The notes below the pieces were generated by a model, which worked only from the letters and a program-made list of their open reading frames with translations, searched no databases and was not told the DNA's origin. From Lichenostomus cassidix (lineage: Eukaryota > Chordata > Aves > Passeriformes > Meliphagidae), in contig CM039193.1 of assembly GCA_008360975.2 (NCBI GenBank), forward strand, positions 15,738,501 through 15,802,500: a DNA stretch of 64,000 nt. The letters run 5' to 3'. Each line of letters begins with the position of its first letter. The stretch's first letter is position 1. This document shows positions 25,901 to 35,787 of the stretch, piece after piece. The position numbers and the translations under genes were made by a program.

Positions 25901-26652
25901 GTTTTAACTGTTCACAAAGAGGAGTACCATGAGAATTCCCCCCAGCATCAACACTTTCTTCCCTGAAGGAGGCAGCTGGGATCTGCATGCCAAATGGACA
26001 GCTATTGTCTGGTTCAGGATTGTTGGACTGCGGCATATTTACTGACTTTTTAATTTTCTGTACTGGTCAGAGTAATCTAGAATGAAAGATCTTAATTTTT
26101 ATCCATTTAGCAACCTAAATGTGCATCTCCCCACTTCTGCTCCCAAATGTGTCTTTTCAGGAGTGTGTTTCTGGAAGTTGATCCCAGGCATCCAGATATG
26201 GTGGCGCACTGGCTACAAGCACACCCAGACTTACTGCTCACCCTTCATGCCATTCACAAGGACTTCTGTGGCAAGTAAGTCTTTTGTTGCCTTCAGATTT
26301 TTGCAGGGTTGTGTCCTTTGTAGAATATGTCCCTACCCCTTTATGTATTGAATGAACTCAGCCAGAGAAGCTCCAGAGCTGAGGACAGCCTTTGACAAAA
26401 TAGGGGCTCCCTATTCAGCCTATCTCAGCCTTCTGATAACCTGAAACAGCCTGGCAAGTGTTTCTGAGTCAGAAATTCTGACACAGATGAGCATTTCTGA
26501 TGAGGTGACTGGCTCTGGTAGGGTTATTGCCACTGGAAAATTGCTGTTTTTATAGGATGGAAGTAGACACATCTTGTCCTTAGACTTAAAGCTCTGGTCT
26601 TTCTTTTTTCCACAGGCCCAGGTTTCTGCACATACAGAAACAAAGGAGCTGA
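4704..26652 (+). CDS. HEMK1: HEMK1, mitochondrial release-factor glutamine N5-methyltransferase (10 coding exons)
   Basis: The enzyme transfers a methyl group from S-adenosylmethionine to the glutamine of the GGQ motif of mitochondrial peptide-chain release factors (known for the HemK/PrmC family; human HEMK1 is mitochondrial). Ten exons join in frame into 354 codons; human HEMK1 is about 338. What is visible: an Arg- and Ser-rich, acid-poor N terminus (residues 1-50) like a mitochondrial presequence; IPEARESS at 68-75 in the helical N-terminal domain; PRPETE at 144-149, the conserved PrmC motif before the methyltransferase fold; LEIGCGSG at 180-187, the SAM-binding glycine loop; an acidic residue, D206, after the second strand; NPPY at 255-258, the catalytic motif; DGGDDG at 281-286; and a C-terminal EVDP and DFCGKPRF block. 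All nine coding introns are GT-AG and their phases agree. The ATG at 4704 (A at -3) is the first in frame after the stop at 4650. A later start at M55 would lose the presequence. No catalytic residue is missing and no frame is broken. Confidence 0.95.
5439..5530 (+). CDS. HEMK1: HEMK1 exon 3
   Basis: This exon encodes residues 88-117 plus two bases of Arg118. The acceptor is GTCTTCAG at 5438 and the donor GTAGGA at 5531. The protein (FQSLDSK, then a Gln-rich helix ending NKRLQR) matches the HEMK1 linker helix before the MPVQY motif. Intron 2 on its left is only 474 bp. Confidence 0.92.
5745..6335 (-). mobile_element. CR1-type LINE remnant, reverse-transcriptase region, minus orientation
   Basis: Reading the minus strand, the segment near 6330-6300 gives NYRSVSLT, the start of the non-LTR reverse-transcriptase fingers motif NYRPVSLT. 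It continues through the equivalents of the known CR1 ORF2 path (near 6200 the 'ATGCTGACTACTCC' block; near 5950 the 'GGGGTACTCCACTAG' block). The frame is broken by stops and indels, so it is a dead copy. It fills most of HEMK1 intron 3 (991 bp). The outer limits are approximate. Confidence 0.75.
6522..6615 (+). CDS. HEMK1: HEMK1 exon 4 (MPVQY and PRPETE motifs)
   Basis: This exon encodes residues 118-149 ([13 protein letters not shown], then FIPRPETE), the most recognisable PrmC-family stretch upstream of the methyltransferase domain. The acceptor is TGCCACAG at 6521 and the donor GTATGA at 6616, after a complete codon (phase 0). Confidence 0.95.
9917..9931 (+). promoter_or_regulatory. Strong CTCF-type site
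   Basis: CCCCTAGAGGGCGCT differs little from the CTCF core CCACTAGGGGGCGCT. It lies in a small GC- and CpG-rich pocket (about 9870-9970) within AT-leaning intron 4 of HEMK1. Occupancy and function are inferred from the motif only. Confidence 0.65.
13030..13122 (+). mobile_element. CR1 LINE, short 3' end fragment, plus orientation
   Basis: GTTGGACTAAATGATCCATG at 13061, GTGGGTCCCTTGCAA after it and ATATTCTGTAATTCTGTGAT at the end match the last about 90 bp of avian CR1. It lies in HEMK1 intron 4. Confidence 0.85.
14306..14514 (-). mobile_element. CR1 LINE, 3' end, minus orientation
   Basis: It begins on the plus strand with AATCACAGAATAGTTTGGGT, then TTGGAAGGGACCTCTG and a CATCCAGTGCGATCCCC block: the reverse complement of the CR1 tail and 3' UTR. 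It runs out near AAGAAGTTCTTCCTCGTGTT. It sits in HEMK1 intron 4, about 1.2 kb from the plus-oriented fragment, so these are separate insertions. Confidence 0.9.
18103..18252 (+). CDS. HEMK1: HEMK1 exon 5 (SAM-binding motif I)
   Basis: The exon is exactly 50 codons, residues 150-199, with phase-0 introns on both sides. It starts [10 protein letters not shown] and contains [15 protein letters not shown], the first strand and glycine loop that bind S-adenosylmethionine. The acceptor is a T-run followed by AG at 18102 and the donor is GTGAGC. Because it is symmetric in phase, skipping it would keep the frame but remove the cofactor site. The 2.0-kb intron 5 to its right holds nothing I recognise. 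Confidence 0.95.
20286..20350 (+). CDS. HEMK1: HEMK1 exon 6
   Basis: This exon encodes residues 200-220 plus two bases of Arg221: [23 protein letters not shown]206 sits at the end of the second strand, where the family's acidic residue contacts the ribose of SAM. The acceptor is TGTTCCAG at 20285 and the donor GTATAA at 20351. The 1.8-kb intron 6 holds nothing I recognise. Confidence 0.93.
22169..22218 (+). CDS. HEMK1: HEMK1 exon 7 (50-bp short exon)
   Basis: This exon encodes the end of Arg221, residues 222-237 ([16 protein letters not shown]) and one base of Ser238. The acceptor is TTTTGCAG at 22168 and the donor GTAACT at 22219. It is easy to miss because it is so short, but both neighbouring exons need its phases. 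D234 is the acidic residue of the adenine-side loop. The 1.2-kb intron 7 holds nothing I recognise. Confidence 0.9.
23457..23562 (+). CDS. HEMK1: HEMK1 exon 8 (catalytic NPPY)
   Basis: This exon encodes the end of Ser238, residues 239-272 and two bases of Arg273. It carries [11 protein letters not shown], with NPPY at 255-258, the motif that holds the target glutamine amide in N5-glutamine methyltransferases. The acceptor is TTTTCCAG at 23456 and the donor GTAATC at 23563. The 766-bp intron 8 has only a short duplication near 23.75 kb. Confidence 0.95.
23745..23796 (+). repeat. Short imperfect duplication, about 30 bp apart
   Basis: AGGCTTGG followed by AAGTGTTTTAAAG occurs twice, at about 23745 and 23775, with a two-base gap difference. 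It is a local duplication in HEMK1 intron 8. Confidence 0.6.
24329..24424 (+). CDS. HEMK1: HEMK1 exon 9 (LDGGDDG motif)
   Basis: This exon encodes the end of Arg273, residues 274-304 and two bases of Gly305. [14 protein letters not shown] is the conserved PrmC loop that follows the catalytic motif, and a helix (IIKILALAP-like) comes after it. The acceptor is CACTCCAG at 24328 and the donor GTAAGC at 24425. The 1.7-kb intron 9 holds nothing I recognise. Confidence 0.94.
26161..26274 (+). CDS. HEMK1: HEMK1 exon 10
   Basis: This exon encodes the end of Gly305, residues 306-342 and two bases of Lys343: [17 protein letters not shown] at the start and HKDFCGK at the end. These are the last strands of the Rossmann fold in HemK proteins. 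The acceptor is TCTTTTCAG at 26160 and the donor is a consensus GTAAGT at 26275. Confidence 0.94.
26616..26652 (+). CDS. HEMK1: HEMK1 exon 11: last codons and stop
   Basis: The acceptor is TTCCACAG at 26615. The exon finishes Lys343 and adds [11 protein letters not shown] and a TGA at 26650-26652. PRFLHI is the usual end of HEMK1. A second frame stays open past this stop to 26810, but the phase of exon 10 rules it out. Confidence 0.92.
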
Positions 26653-27313
26653 CAACTGTACCAGACATAACTCTCCTTGCAGGACTCTTCTTGCTCCTGA
26701 GCCCGGCTGAACAGCTTGTGGAAAACTCCTTTTGCCTTGTGAAAGGAGTCTGCACTTCCTTCCCCAGTGTGTTGGACTCTCCGTGCAGTGGCAGACCTCT
26801 CATTTCCTGACACAGACTTCATCCAGAGATGCAGGAGTTCAGCTGAGCATGTGGAAGTGTTTCACCTTCCTGAGGGAGCTGCATGAAACCTTTTCGTCTG
26901 CTCTGCTAAAGTGACTCATTAATCTCAGGACCCAAGACAGGAGAATTCACAGCTCCAGATTAAAAATACAACTACTCAAGGTGCCAGATCACCCACTTGG
27001 CCTAGAAAGAATTTAGGGGTTTTTTTTTAACTGTCTTTGAGACATATTTATGGAGAATGTGACCAGATGGGATGATGAGTCCAAATTCTGGTTTATTTTG
27101 GCTCATGGATTTGCAGGTATAACAGGACATAACTGATGTGCATATTTCAAATGCAGTTCTGTTCCAGGATCCTGATGCTCCAATAGCAAAGCAGCCTTTG
27201 TTTCCCACTCCAGCTGAGAGATTGTCACTGAAGGATCAGTGCACATATTACAGCACCTGAATTTACAGCCCTTGACACTTGGTGGATGCTTCCAGAAACA
27301 AGCAAAGCATTTT

Positions 27314-27319
27314 AATAAA
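27314..27319 (+). terminator. Poly(A) signal AATAAA, first candidate for HEMK1
   Basis: Canonical hexamer 662 bp after the HEMK1 stop. It is followed within 20 bp by a T/G-containing stretch. Which of the two signals is used cannot be told from sequence alone. Confidence 0.45.
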
Positions 27320-27387
27320 GATAGTGCTTCAGATCAGGGTCCTTAAAAGAATTGCACTGCAATTTTTCAGAGATGCTGGCAGGCTTG

Positions 27388-27393
27388 AATAAA
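27388..27393 (+). terminator. Poly(A) signal AATAAA, second candidate for HEMK1
   Basis: Second canonical hexamer, 74 bp after the first. The pair suggests alternative 3' ends for the same transcript. Confidence 0.45.
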
Positions 27394-27410
27394 CATCTGG
27401 CACCCACACA

Positions 27411-30159
27411 TTGCTCTGACAGTAATAGAAATGCCTAAATTCCACATGAAGCATTTAATTGCAAGACTTTGTAGAGAAGACCAGAGTCACTACTCTGGTT
27501 TTGCAGATGGAGAAGTTGAAAAACAGGAGGTGAAATTACCTGTACAAAATTCAACACTCTGAGTTTGGAGTAGGACCCAGTCTCTTGACAGGCATGGGAA
27601 TAGCTGAGGTCTGTCTCTTTGGGAAAGATGACTCAGACTAGGGCTGCCTGAAACAGCACTGAGAGAAGTCCCTGAAGTGGACAGTCAACATCATGTCAGT
27701 ATAAATAATGGCAGGATTAAATTCAAGCTGCTGCTTGCTGGTGCTGCTGTTTCCAGTGGTGCAAGTTCCCTTCTGGATCAGAGCTAGCCAGGGAAGGAAG
27801 GGAAGTGAGCCAAGGAAAGGATCCAGTCTGCTAGTCCAGATGGAAGCAGTTGCTGGGCCTGTGGAGGTGAGCACTCAGGAAGGGTGGGAGTGGCCAGACA
27901 GGGCCTTGCAGTGTGTGTGCCAGGCTCTGTCCAGGGTGACCTGGGACTGCACAGCCAGAGACATCAGGCAGGACATGCAGCAGCAAACTGAGTGTTGGAA
28001 GGCTGCAGCAGATTCAGAGGGTGTTACATGAGCACTGATCTGCTCCCTTTCCCCTGTGCCTCTCCCACACTCTCACTCCCCAAATGAGTCTTTCCTTCAC
28101 CCCCTTAACTCCTGAACATCAGCCCTGCTTTCTCTCAGACACCTGAGGTCTCTCTGATGAACCAGCTCTTGGGGTTACAGCTAGAACTCTTTCCTACCCA
28201 CAACTCTGTTCACAGATTGGCCTTTCATCTGTTGTACATCTCACACTGCATTTACCCACCCCAGTAGTTTACCATGTCCTGTACACTCTTTACTTGAATT
28301 TGGGAGTCTTCTCTGGCCTGCAGTACATGCCCTGGTCAAACATGGTATAGGAAATCTAGGGAAAGAAACAACAAAAATAGGTCAGTCAAAATGTACTTGA
28401 GCCTAGGGTTGGAAATACAGTTTCAGCACAGCTGATTTCTGGCCTCCTAGAGCTATGAGTACAAAGTGTAGTCAAAGTGTTATTTTGTGTGCTTGTGGGG
28501 GTTTTCTTAATAGTAATTTAGGGATATTTTTTAAGATCAGTTTGTCAGACTCTGTTTAAAAATGAAATTTAAAGAAATGAGTTCTCAGATTTCTTCCGGA
28601 TGTTAGCAGTGTTTGTGTATGAAACACAGCATTATGCACAGCCTGCTTCTGCCAGATGCCTTAAAAGCTGGGCAGTCCATGGGAATGTTAAACAGCATCA
28701 TGCTGCATTCTTCAGGGGTGGGCTGGCTCCCTGCAGTAGGGTGGAGTTAGGTGGCCCTCTGAGAGTGCCAGTGGCTGGGCTGCAGAAGGCAGTGTATTTT
28801 TTCTTGGAAGCATCAGTCAATCCGAGCTCTGAGCAGGACAAATCCCCTGTGAGACAGGCTATTGGTCTAGTCCAGTAGGACAAGTGTTAAATTCCTATAT
28901 TTATAGCTAAAACACTGGTAAAAATGTTTGCATTTCTATGTATTTGCGTTGCATAGTGGTTATATCTTGGAAAATCTCGTGGTGCTGCTGACCTTTTCAT
29001 AAAAAGAAAAATTGCTGTTCCTCCCAGGAGGCTGGATGTTCTGTCGGACTCTCATCTGAGGGAGTGTGCTGGTGTAGGACAGTGTGTTCCTCTGTGATTT
29101 ACACAGATTGGCCCGGGCTCCTTTTGGTACAGCAGCACTGCAGAGCTCTGTGGAAGTGGTGGTTTTAAGGAGCCTGGCTGGGGCACTGGGCCGTGGCTGT
29201 GCTGCCGGAGGGCAGGAGGCTGAGCTGCCACTGGCAGAGCCCTGCGCACGTGAGCTCTGCAGAGGCACCGCTGCTCCCTGGAGCCACGGGAGGCTGATGC
29301 TTCACTCGGCATTCTGCATGATCTAGTATCTGACATACACTAAATTTTCGGGGGGTTTACTGGGTCTTGGGAACTGTGTCAAGATGGTGATTTGATTCCT
29401 GAGGTGATGCTTTCAGAGGGGGGCTTTGTTTGCCTTCAGGACCCTGAGGAGCATGGTTGTGTGTCTGCTCACATCTGTGTTTTGGGGGTTACTGGGTGTG
29501 TGGGATCTGCTGGGGCGGCACTGCCCTTCCACGACGAGGAGCCGCTTTGGCAGAGCCCTGCAGATGGAGCTGCGCTCCCAGTTTAGCTGTATCCATGCTG
29601 GAGAGACTCCTGCCTCAGCCTTCCTTCTTTGGGCAAGGCTCAGGCCCCAGGGAGAGTGAGATCTGGGGTCAACAGAGAGCTGAAGTGTAGGTGCAGCTGT
29701 AAATGGGGCTTTCAGCTCAATTCCTCTGACGGGAAACGCGACTTCCACACTGGACAGGTGTCAGGAGGCTGGAAGGGGACTCACAGCTGTGACACAGGAC
29801 TGGGGTTGTACCTCATGCTGTGAATGAGAGGCCCAAAGTCCCCCTAGGCTGGAGGTCAGAGATGAATACCATTCTTATTCTGGTGTAATGTCCATGTGAG
29901 CACCCCAAAGTGCAAGTAGTGACCATGCTTTCAGTCTCCACCCAAGATATGGGTGAAAGGGACCTGCACAGGGATCTTAGACAAAGAAATATGCTTATCT
30001 TCACAATGCTCTGCTGAGCCTGGGCTAAGACTGCTTTCCATGGGAAGAACTGACAGAGTGACTGCATTAGGGTGACACAGGAGATCTCTGGGGACCCACA
30101 TGACCCCCACACACAGTGTGTATGCATTACTGGCCAGCACTCAATTCCTCAAAGTAGGG
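27411..30159. other. Intergenic, nothing recognised
   Basis: The ORFs here are at most 107-111 codons, overlap in several frames, and lack splice-flanked or family-like protein. No RNA gene was seen. Confidence 0.55.
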
Positions 30160-30485
30160 TCATAGATCAAAATGGCTTGGAAGAGAACTTGACAGTCATC
30201 TAGCCCAATTTCCCCATCCAAGTAAGCATGAACTTGCCTTACATCATTCATGACAAATGTTTGCCCAGTCTGACCTAAAAGGCTCCCAGTGCTGATAAGG
30301 ACTTTAGCATGCAATCTGTCCTGGTCCTTTGTGTTCTATCTGCTAGAAAGTTTTCCTCTGTCAGGCAGCTCTGCTGCAACTAAAGCTGAGCACTTCTGTC
30401 CTCAGCTGAGAATAGCTGACTCTCCTTCGAGCACTTTCCATGTAGTACTCTGTTCCCGTATTTCCTCACAGTCTGTATTTCTGAG
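30160..30485 (-). mobile_element. Old, diverged CR1-like LINE fragment, minus orientation
   Basis: GTCATAGATCAAAATGGCTT near 30160 and GACAGTCATCTAGCCCAATT near 30191 follow the reverse complement of the CR1 3' end (tail, then 'TCATCTAGTCCAA'-type block). The rest is strongly diverged, so the family is assigned with less certainty and the right limit is approximate. Confidence 0.6.
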
Positions 30486-33400
30486 GGAAAGAACTCCTGA
30501 TACTTATTACTGTAGACTCCTTGCACATCCTTCCCTCCCTGCTTGGGATACACAAGGGGAACCATGTGTAGAGATGATACTATGATACTTGTTCTTCTAG
30601 TGCGTGGGATAAAGCTGCTAGAGCTCACCCTGTTACAGAGCACTCATTTCCCAAGTGAACACCAAGCAAAAACTTGTATTAACTTTTTTTTTTTTGGTCT
30701 GGGAAAGTTACCAAAAACTGTATTTAAGTTTTAATAAACGACAATTTTTCACTCCAGCCTGCATCCTGAGGAACAAGTACCCACTGAAAGAAGGCTTCTT
30801 TCTCACACTCAAGAACATAATGAAGTGCCAAGAGAGACTTAATCCGGTTTCTAGGCTATTTCCTCTTCCATAGATCTTTTGATATGCTTTGAATTCTGTG
30901 TCAAGTTCCAGATGTTGTTCTGTGGAGGGTCATGTCACAGTCCTTCTCTTGTTTCTTTTCCCTGGCAGCTGCTGACAATTCTCAGTGTGTTCCATCCAGT
31001 CTCTGGTGAACATGGGCACTTTTATGAAATTCATCTCATCTGCTCCTTGGTGACAGGACCCAGCACCCTGCTGCAGCTGATAAACCAGATTGGCTTTGCT
31101 ACTTTTCAGTGCAAACCCAGAGGATGTGGGAGTGAGCAGAACACCAGCACTTGCTTTTCTGCAGCAAGTGCATCTCTGTGCACAATTAGAGCATGGCAGA
31201 GGCTGCTGCAGAGGGCTGGGAACATACATCCTGTGCACAGCAGCAACTGCTGCTCTGACAGTGCACGAGAGCCAAACGTGCTGTGTGCAGACAGGTGCAG
31301 AGGAGTGCTGCCACATATTATGGTTTGTCTCCTTAGTCTGGTTGATGTCACAACTGTAGCTTTGTTTAAGTGGCAACTTCTAGCTCTAGAGATCTGTTTC
31401 ATCTGCTCCCTTCACCAGCACACCTGGATGGTCACCCTTTGGTGACCACACACCTCTTGTGTGCCCATCTCAGCATTTTGGCATCAGTGGGCAGAGTGGG
31501 CATCAGTGTGATTTCAGTGGTGGCTGCCCTGTCAGCACTACAATGATAACCATGGGCAAGGTTCCCTCAGGGTAGAAGGCCTTTGAACCACAGCATGTGA
31601 ACAAACTTCTGTCTGGGGAGGAAGGGTTCTTGGCATCATTAAATATTCACTCTGGGTTCAGCTTGCTTCAAAGGTCTACATAAGTAGTTTCCCACTTCAT
31701 CCTTTCTTTTGTGACAGCTGGGATGTTCTGAGCTCATCCTGTCCATGGCAGGGATTCTCAGCTCCTGGGCTGAAATTTGCAGCATGGCAAAGAAGAGTTT
31801 GCCATCCAAATATCCAGTGGCAACAGGTGTGGTGAAAAACTGAAGCACAGCAAGAGCTCAAATGCTCTTAATGGCAGTTCTGGCAAACCCAGCTGTAGCT
31901 GTACTTGTTCCTCCCTTTACTGGTATTTTAAATAGTGTACATCCCAGCTGTTCCTTGGAAGGATGACTGTGCCTTGAGAGCAGAAAGCAGTGATTGTTAT
32001 TCCTTGGTGGAGAGTGTTACCAGAGAAATGTTTAATTTTGAGAGCCTTGGTGTTGGCATGTGACAGGAGGGTAATTTTCACAGTGTGTTACTGGCACAGC
32101 CATTGCTAAACTCTGCAGGACCTGGAGGCACACAAATGGCAGACTGTTTGGAGGAAGGGAGAGGTGAAGAAACCATTACATGAACCTAGATTCATCTAGG
32201 GAATACAAGATTCTTGAGAAAGGGTGTGTTAAAATGAAGCTGAGGTTTTAGGAGGGAAGGTCTCTGCTGCCACATTCCTGCTTTGCCAATCTGAAATCAT
32301 AATTGTGGGACTGAGTCTCTATAAAGTGCAAGTTGTATATAGGAGGCAAGCTGAGCATTTCTACTCAATGTCTGCACTTCAGTAGGCGAGTGGAGTTCCT
32401 TCTCCAGTGTGAATCCTGGGGACCACAGGGGATGGGCAAGCAACAGTAGCTAGAGCACAGCACTCTTGATCAAGAGCAGAACACTCTCAGTGTGTCACAA
32501 AGATGCCACTGGTCTGAGTTTCTATAAACACAGTTTCTAGAGAGGTTGCCCAGCTGGGTGTGAGTGTAGGGAAGGCAGAACCCTGCTTCTAATGGGATGT
32601 CCTCTGTCCTCAGCAATGGAAGATTTTGATTTCCACAAAAATGCTAGCTGCTGCCTATAGTTTTAGCTCCCCACCTGCTGCTTCTTCCTTTCTTGGTGGT
32701 CAGCTTGTCTCCTGTGTTTTGTGCATGCACACAGTGGGACATGTCCATCAGCTTGGTAGCACAGTGCTTGTAGCCATGGAGACCTTACCTGGCAGCCATA
32801 CCTGGCACTCCTTACCTGGAGCTGCAGTACCCAGCAGTGCTGGTGGGAGAGTGGCTTCTGCCATCAAAATCCTCAGTTCTTACTGGAATACTCATGCAGG
32901 ATTGTCTGGAATCTGAACACAGTTGCTTAGGTTGTTGAAAGAGGCTTGGATTATTATAAAATTCCTGGCCTGGCATTTGGCTGATGATTAATTACTTAGG
33001 TTTGTGTAGTGCTTTGATGTTCCAGATGTAAACCCAGGGCAAGCTGTTACAACTCTGTTGACCTCAGTGGGGTCATCCCTGTCATTCCAGCTGGCACACC
33101 TGGTGCTCTGTGGTATTTGTATTCTGTGGAACAAACGTCCAGTCATTGATTTAAGTCTTTCCAGGGACTGCAGGCTGTTAAGCTGTTAATCTTTTTTCCT
33201 CTCCTGTATTGATTGCTGTGCCACTTACCAGCAGTGACCTTCTCACCACACCTTTTGACTTTGACGCTGCTTCTCTGGAGTCCTTCTCTGAGCCTTTGCA
33301 GTTGGTGGTGTGTTTGTATTGCCACAGTGCTTAGAAATTCCTCACAGGTTGCTCCATTTCTCTCTGAGTTTTCACTGCTCTCCTCCCCTGCCAGTATCTT

Positions 33401-35506
33401 GTTGTGTAACTCCACCAACCAATGTTGTTGGCTTGCATGGATAAATTGCTTTATGCTGGATAATTTGGAGCAACCTTGTGATAAAAAAATACCCATCTAA
33501 AATACAGTTGAGTCTTGCATTGTCCTTCAGTGATTTGGCAGCTGGGTAGGGTTTGCTGGGTGGAGTCCTGGTGCTGACATGTGCTCTCTCTGCTTGAGAA
33601 GAGCAGATTAAGTTCATACTTCATTCAAACAAGGCTTCTTAATTTAATGTGTATGGGCAGCAGGCATTCAGGCAGAAAGTAGATTTTGTACTTTAATTTC
33701 CAGGTCAGTGGATTTTTTTGTCTTGTTTGTGTCAGCAGACAGTAGCCCTTTGTTCAGCAGCACAACTTTTTGCACCTCAGCAACGCACACATGCACGTGA
33801 TGCAGGTCCTGAGTTGTGCAATAAACTCCAGCAAATATATTGTCTGTTCCCCTTCAGGGCTTGATTGTGTGCCCTATTGACCAGCAATAAAGCTAAGAGT
33901 ATGGAGGTAGTTCCTTATTCATTTATTTTAGCTTCCCCATCCACTGTTGCCTATGTGGAGAAGAAAAAGGGCATAAGTACTTTGAGAGAGAAAATGTTGT
34001 CTTTAGAGAGGTGGTCTTTCTAACTTGTGCAAGCTGGATAATTTAATCACATTAGTCAAGTATTAAATTAAGTAATTAATTTAGTAATTATGTTATTTTG
34101 TTGCTAAGTAGGGCCAGGGTTAAGGTCAGGGTAGTCATGAGCACAAAAATTAAAAGGTGAAGGTGTCCAGATGAATGTCCTGTAGCCTCTTGGAGTCCTG
34201 CTCACAAAGTAGATGCTTGGAATGCTATCTTTGCAGGGGCTGGTGCTTGCTGGCACCTTCCTGTACAGAGTTTGGAAAAGCAGGAAGGGAAGCCCCATCC
34301 CACTCTGATGCTGTGCCTTTTCCTGAGGCCCTCTGCAAGGTGTGGCACTTGCCAGGGCTGTGAGCATTCTCGGATGGATACATCCCACACAGAGCATGGC
34401 ACTTCTCCCTTTCCAGGTGTGCCCTGCTGCTCTCTTCAGCCAGTGGGCAGAGGGGTGAAGGGAACCCCCTTTTTCTTTCCTCTTCTAGTCTGGCAGTGCC
34501 TCACTGCTCCACCAAGGCTCTGCTCAGCCTGGGGCCAGCTGTGCCTGCCCTGCCATGACCTCCCTATTCGTGCTCTGGATCCCTGCAGAATTCCCTCCCT
34601 CCAGATCCTCTTGGACTTTGTTCCTAGCAAAAAGTCCTACTCGGGCTTCTTGGAATTAAGGCACATTAGCTTAGAATTGCTGTTTCCTGGGAAGTTCTGA
34701 TGCTGTAAAGTTTGTTTGGCTTTTCCCTGTAATCAGAATGAAATAATGTTTAAAATTTCATATGAGGACACTGTGTCCTGGATTTTGAGCTTTAGAAATG
34801 TTTTGCTCTGGGATCTCTGAATTTTTGTTTTGAGTTATATCCATTTTAAGTTGCTGTACTGCTTATGCTTCCTGTTGATTTGCTAAGTAAAGCCTAGTAG
34901 CAGGTCACAGTATGTGTTTTATATAAAAAAACCTTAGTTACTTTTTTTTTAATCAATAGGAACAGCAGCTGCTTAATATGACTGAAACATCTTATTCCCT
35001 AGAACAAGAACTCCCTTGTTTGCAATGTAATGAGAATCTGGCACTGCCATTACAACACCCAGCAAGGCCTTAATCTAGAACACTGGGTAACGTTTCATTA
35101 TGGAGTAAAGAGCAGTTAATCTTAATGATCTGAAAAAAAAATAAAATACTTCACTGTTTTTGTCATGTTGGGACAAGGTAATAATGATGCATTTGGGATA
35201 AAGACCTCTTAAAATAAAATTTGGAAGTTCTGGAATAGAGTTTCTGAGCTGCCAGAAGCAATTCTGTTCCAAGGAGCTTTGGCAGGAACTTTTATCAATG
35301 TTCTTTCAAAAAACAAATTAAAGAAAAGGTCTGTTCTTATAAGAAGTTTTTCCCAAGAAGTTGTTTTGCTGGGGTTTTTCTGCTGTCCTGTCCCAGCAAA
35401 GGCCTCTTCATTGCTCTCCTGAGCGCTGTCAGTAGAGAAATCTTGCATGTTCTCACGAGGACTTAAACCTGAATCTCCATAGTGAAAGTCCTGAAAATCC
35501 CTTCAC
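30486..35506. other. Intergenic, nothing recognised apart from low-complexity tracts
   Basis: A T12 run lies at 30684-30695. A 188-codon plus-strand ORF at 30879-31445 has no recognisable domain and a competing 148-codon ORF on the other strand, so it is taken as chance. An AT-rich, TAAT-dense stretch lies at about 34045-34105. Confidence 0.5.
34045..34105. promoter_or_regulatory. AT-rich cluster of TAAT/ATTA cores (possible homeodomain sites)
   Basis: Several TAAT or ATTA cores occur within about 60 bp, including TAATTAATTTAGTAATTA. This is the core bound by many homeodomain proteins, but AT-rich sequence yields it easily by chance. Confidence 0.2.
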
Positions 35507-35544
35507 TGTACCAGCTGCCCTTCCCTGTACCAGCTGCCCTTCCC
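35507..35544 (+). repeat. Perfect tandem duplication, 19 bp x 2
   Basis: TGTACCAGCTGCCCTTCCC is present twice without a gap, at 35507-35525 and 35526-35544. It is probably a replication-slippage product. Confidence 0.9.
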
Positions 35545-35657
35545 TGGCTCTGCACTGCTTGTAATACATCATGTCAGGTGTGAAGGAATTCCGGTAATCC
35601 TCCTTCTCCTGAGGCAGGAATGTGCTGCTCCACTGCTGTCCCTCCTGCCCCTTGCAG

Positions 35658-35787
35658 GGAACAGGACAGCCTGCTCCTCCACCTGGAGGAAATGCCAAAT
35701 GGGGTTACTTTTCAGCCTTGGTCACTGCAGACACTGCTGGGAATCCACGGTTTGGGAAACCAAATTCCAGTGTGGATCCCAGCACAG
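35658..35787 (+). CDS. Possible isolated exon, unknown gene (weak)
   Basis: The stretch lies between an acceptor-like CCCCTTGCAG and a donor-like CAG then GTGAAG. It is open in one frame across its 130 bp and encodes a Pro/Gly-rich start (GTGQPAPPPGGNAKWGYF) and ADTAGNPRFGKPN. I do not recognise the protein. No partner exon was found nearby, and the minus strand is also open here, so chance is quite possible. Confidence 0.15.

Larger units (their letters stand above)
26653..27410 (+). other. HEMK1: HEMK1 3' untranslated region (estimated end)
   Basis: The sequence after the stop holds no exon signal. Two canonical poly(A) hexamers follow, AATAAA at 27314-27319 and at 27388-27393. The end given here is an estimate from the second one. 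Confidence 0.5.

Noticed and set aside
26574..26810. 78-codon ORF overlapping the last HEMK1 exon
   Set aside because: The phase of exon 10 requires the other frame, which ends in [11 protein letters not shown] and a stop; this ORF is a shadow.
30879..31445. 188-codon plus-strand ORF
   Set aside because: It is Cys- and Leu-rich without a domain, the opposite strand is also open (148 codons), and it has no promoter or splice context.
35453..35698. 81-codon minus-strand ORF over the 19-bp duplication
   Set aside because: It reads through a slippage repeat and lacks a recognised domain or good splice sites.
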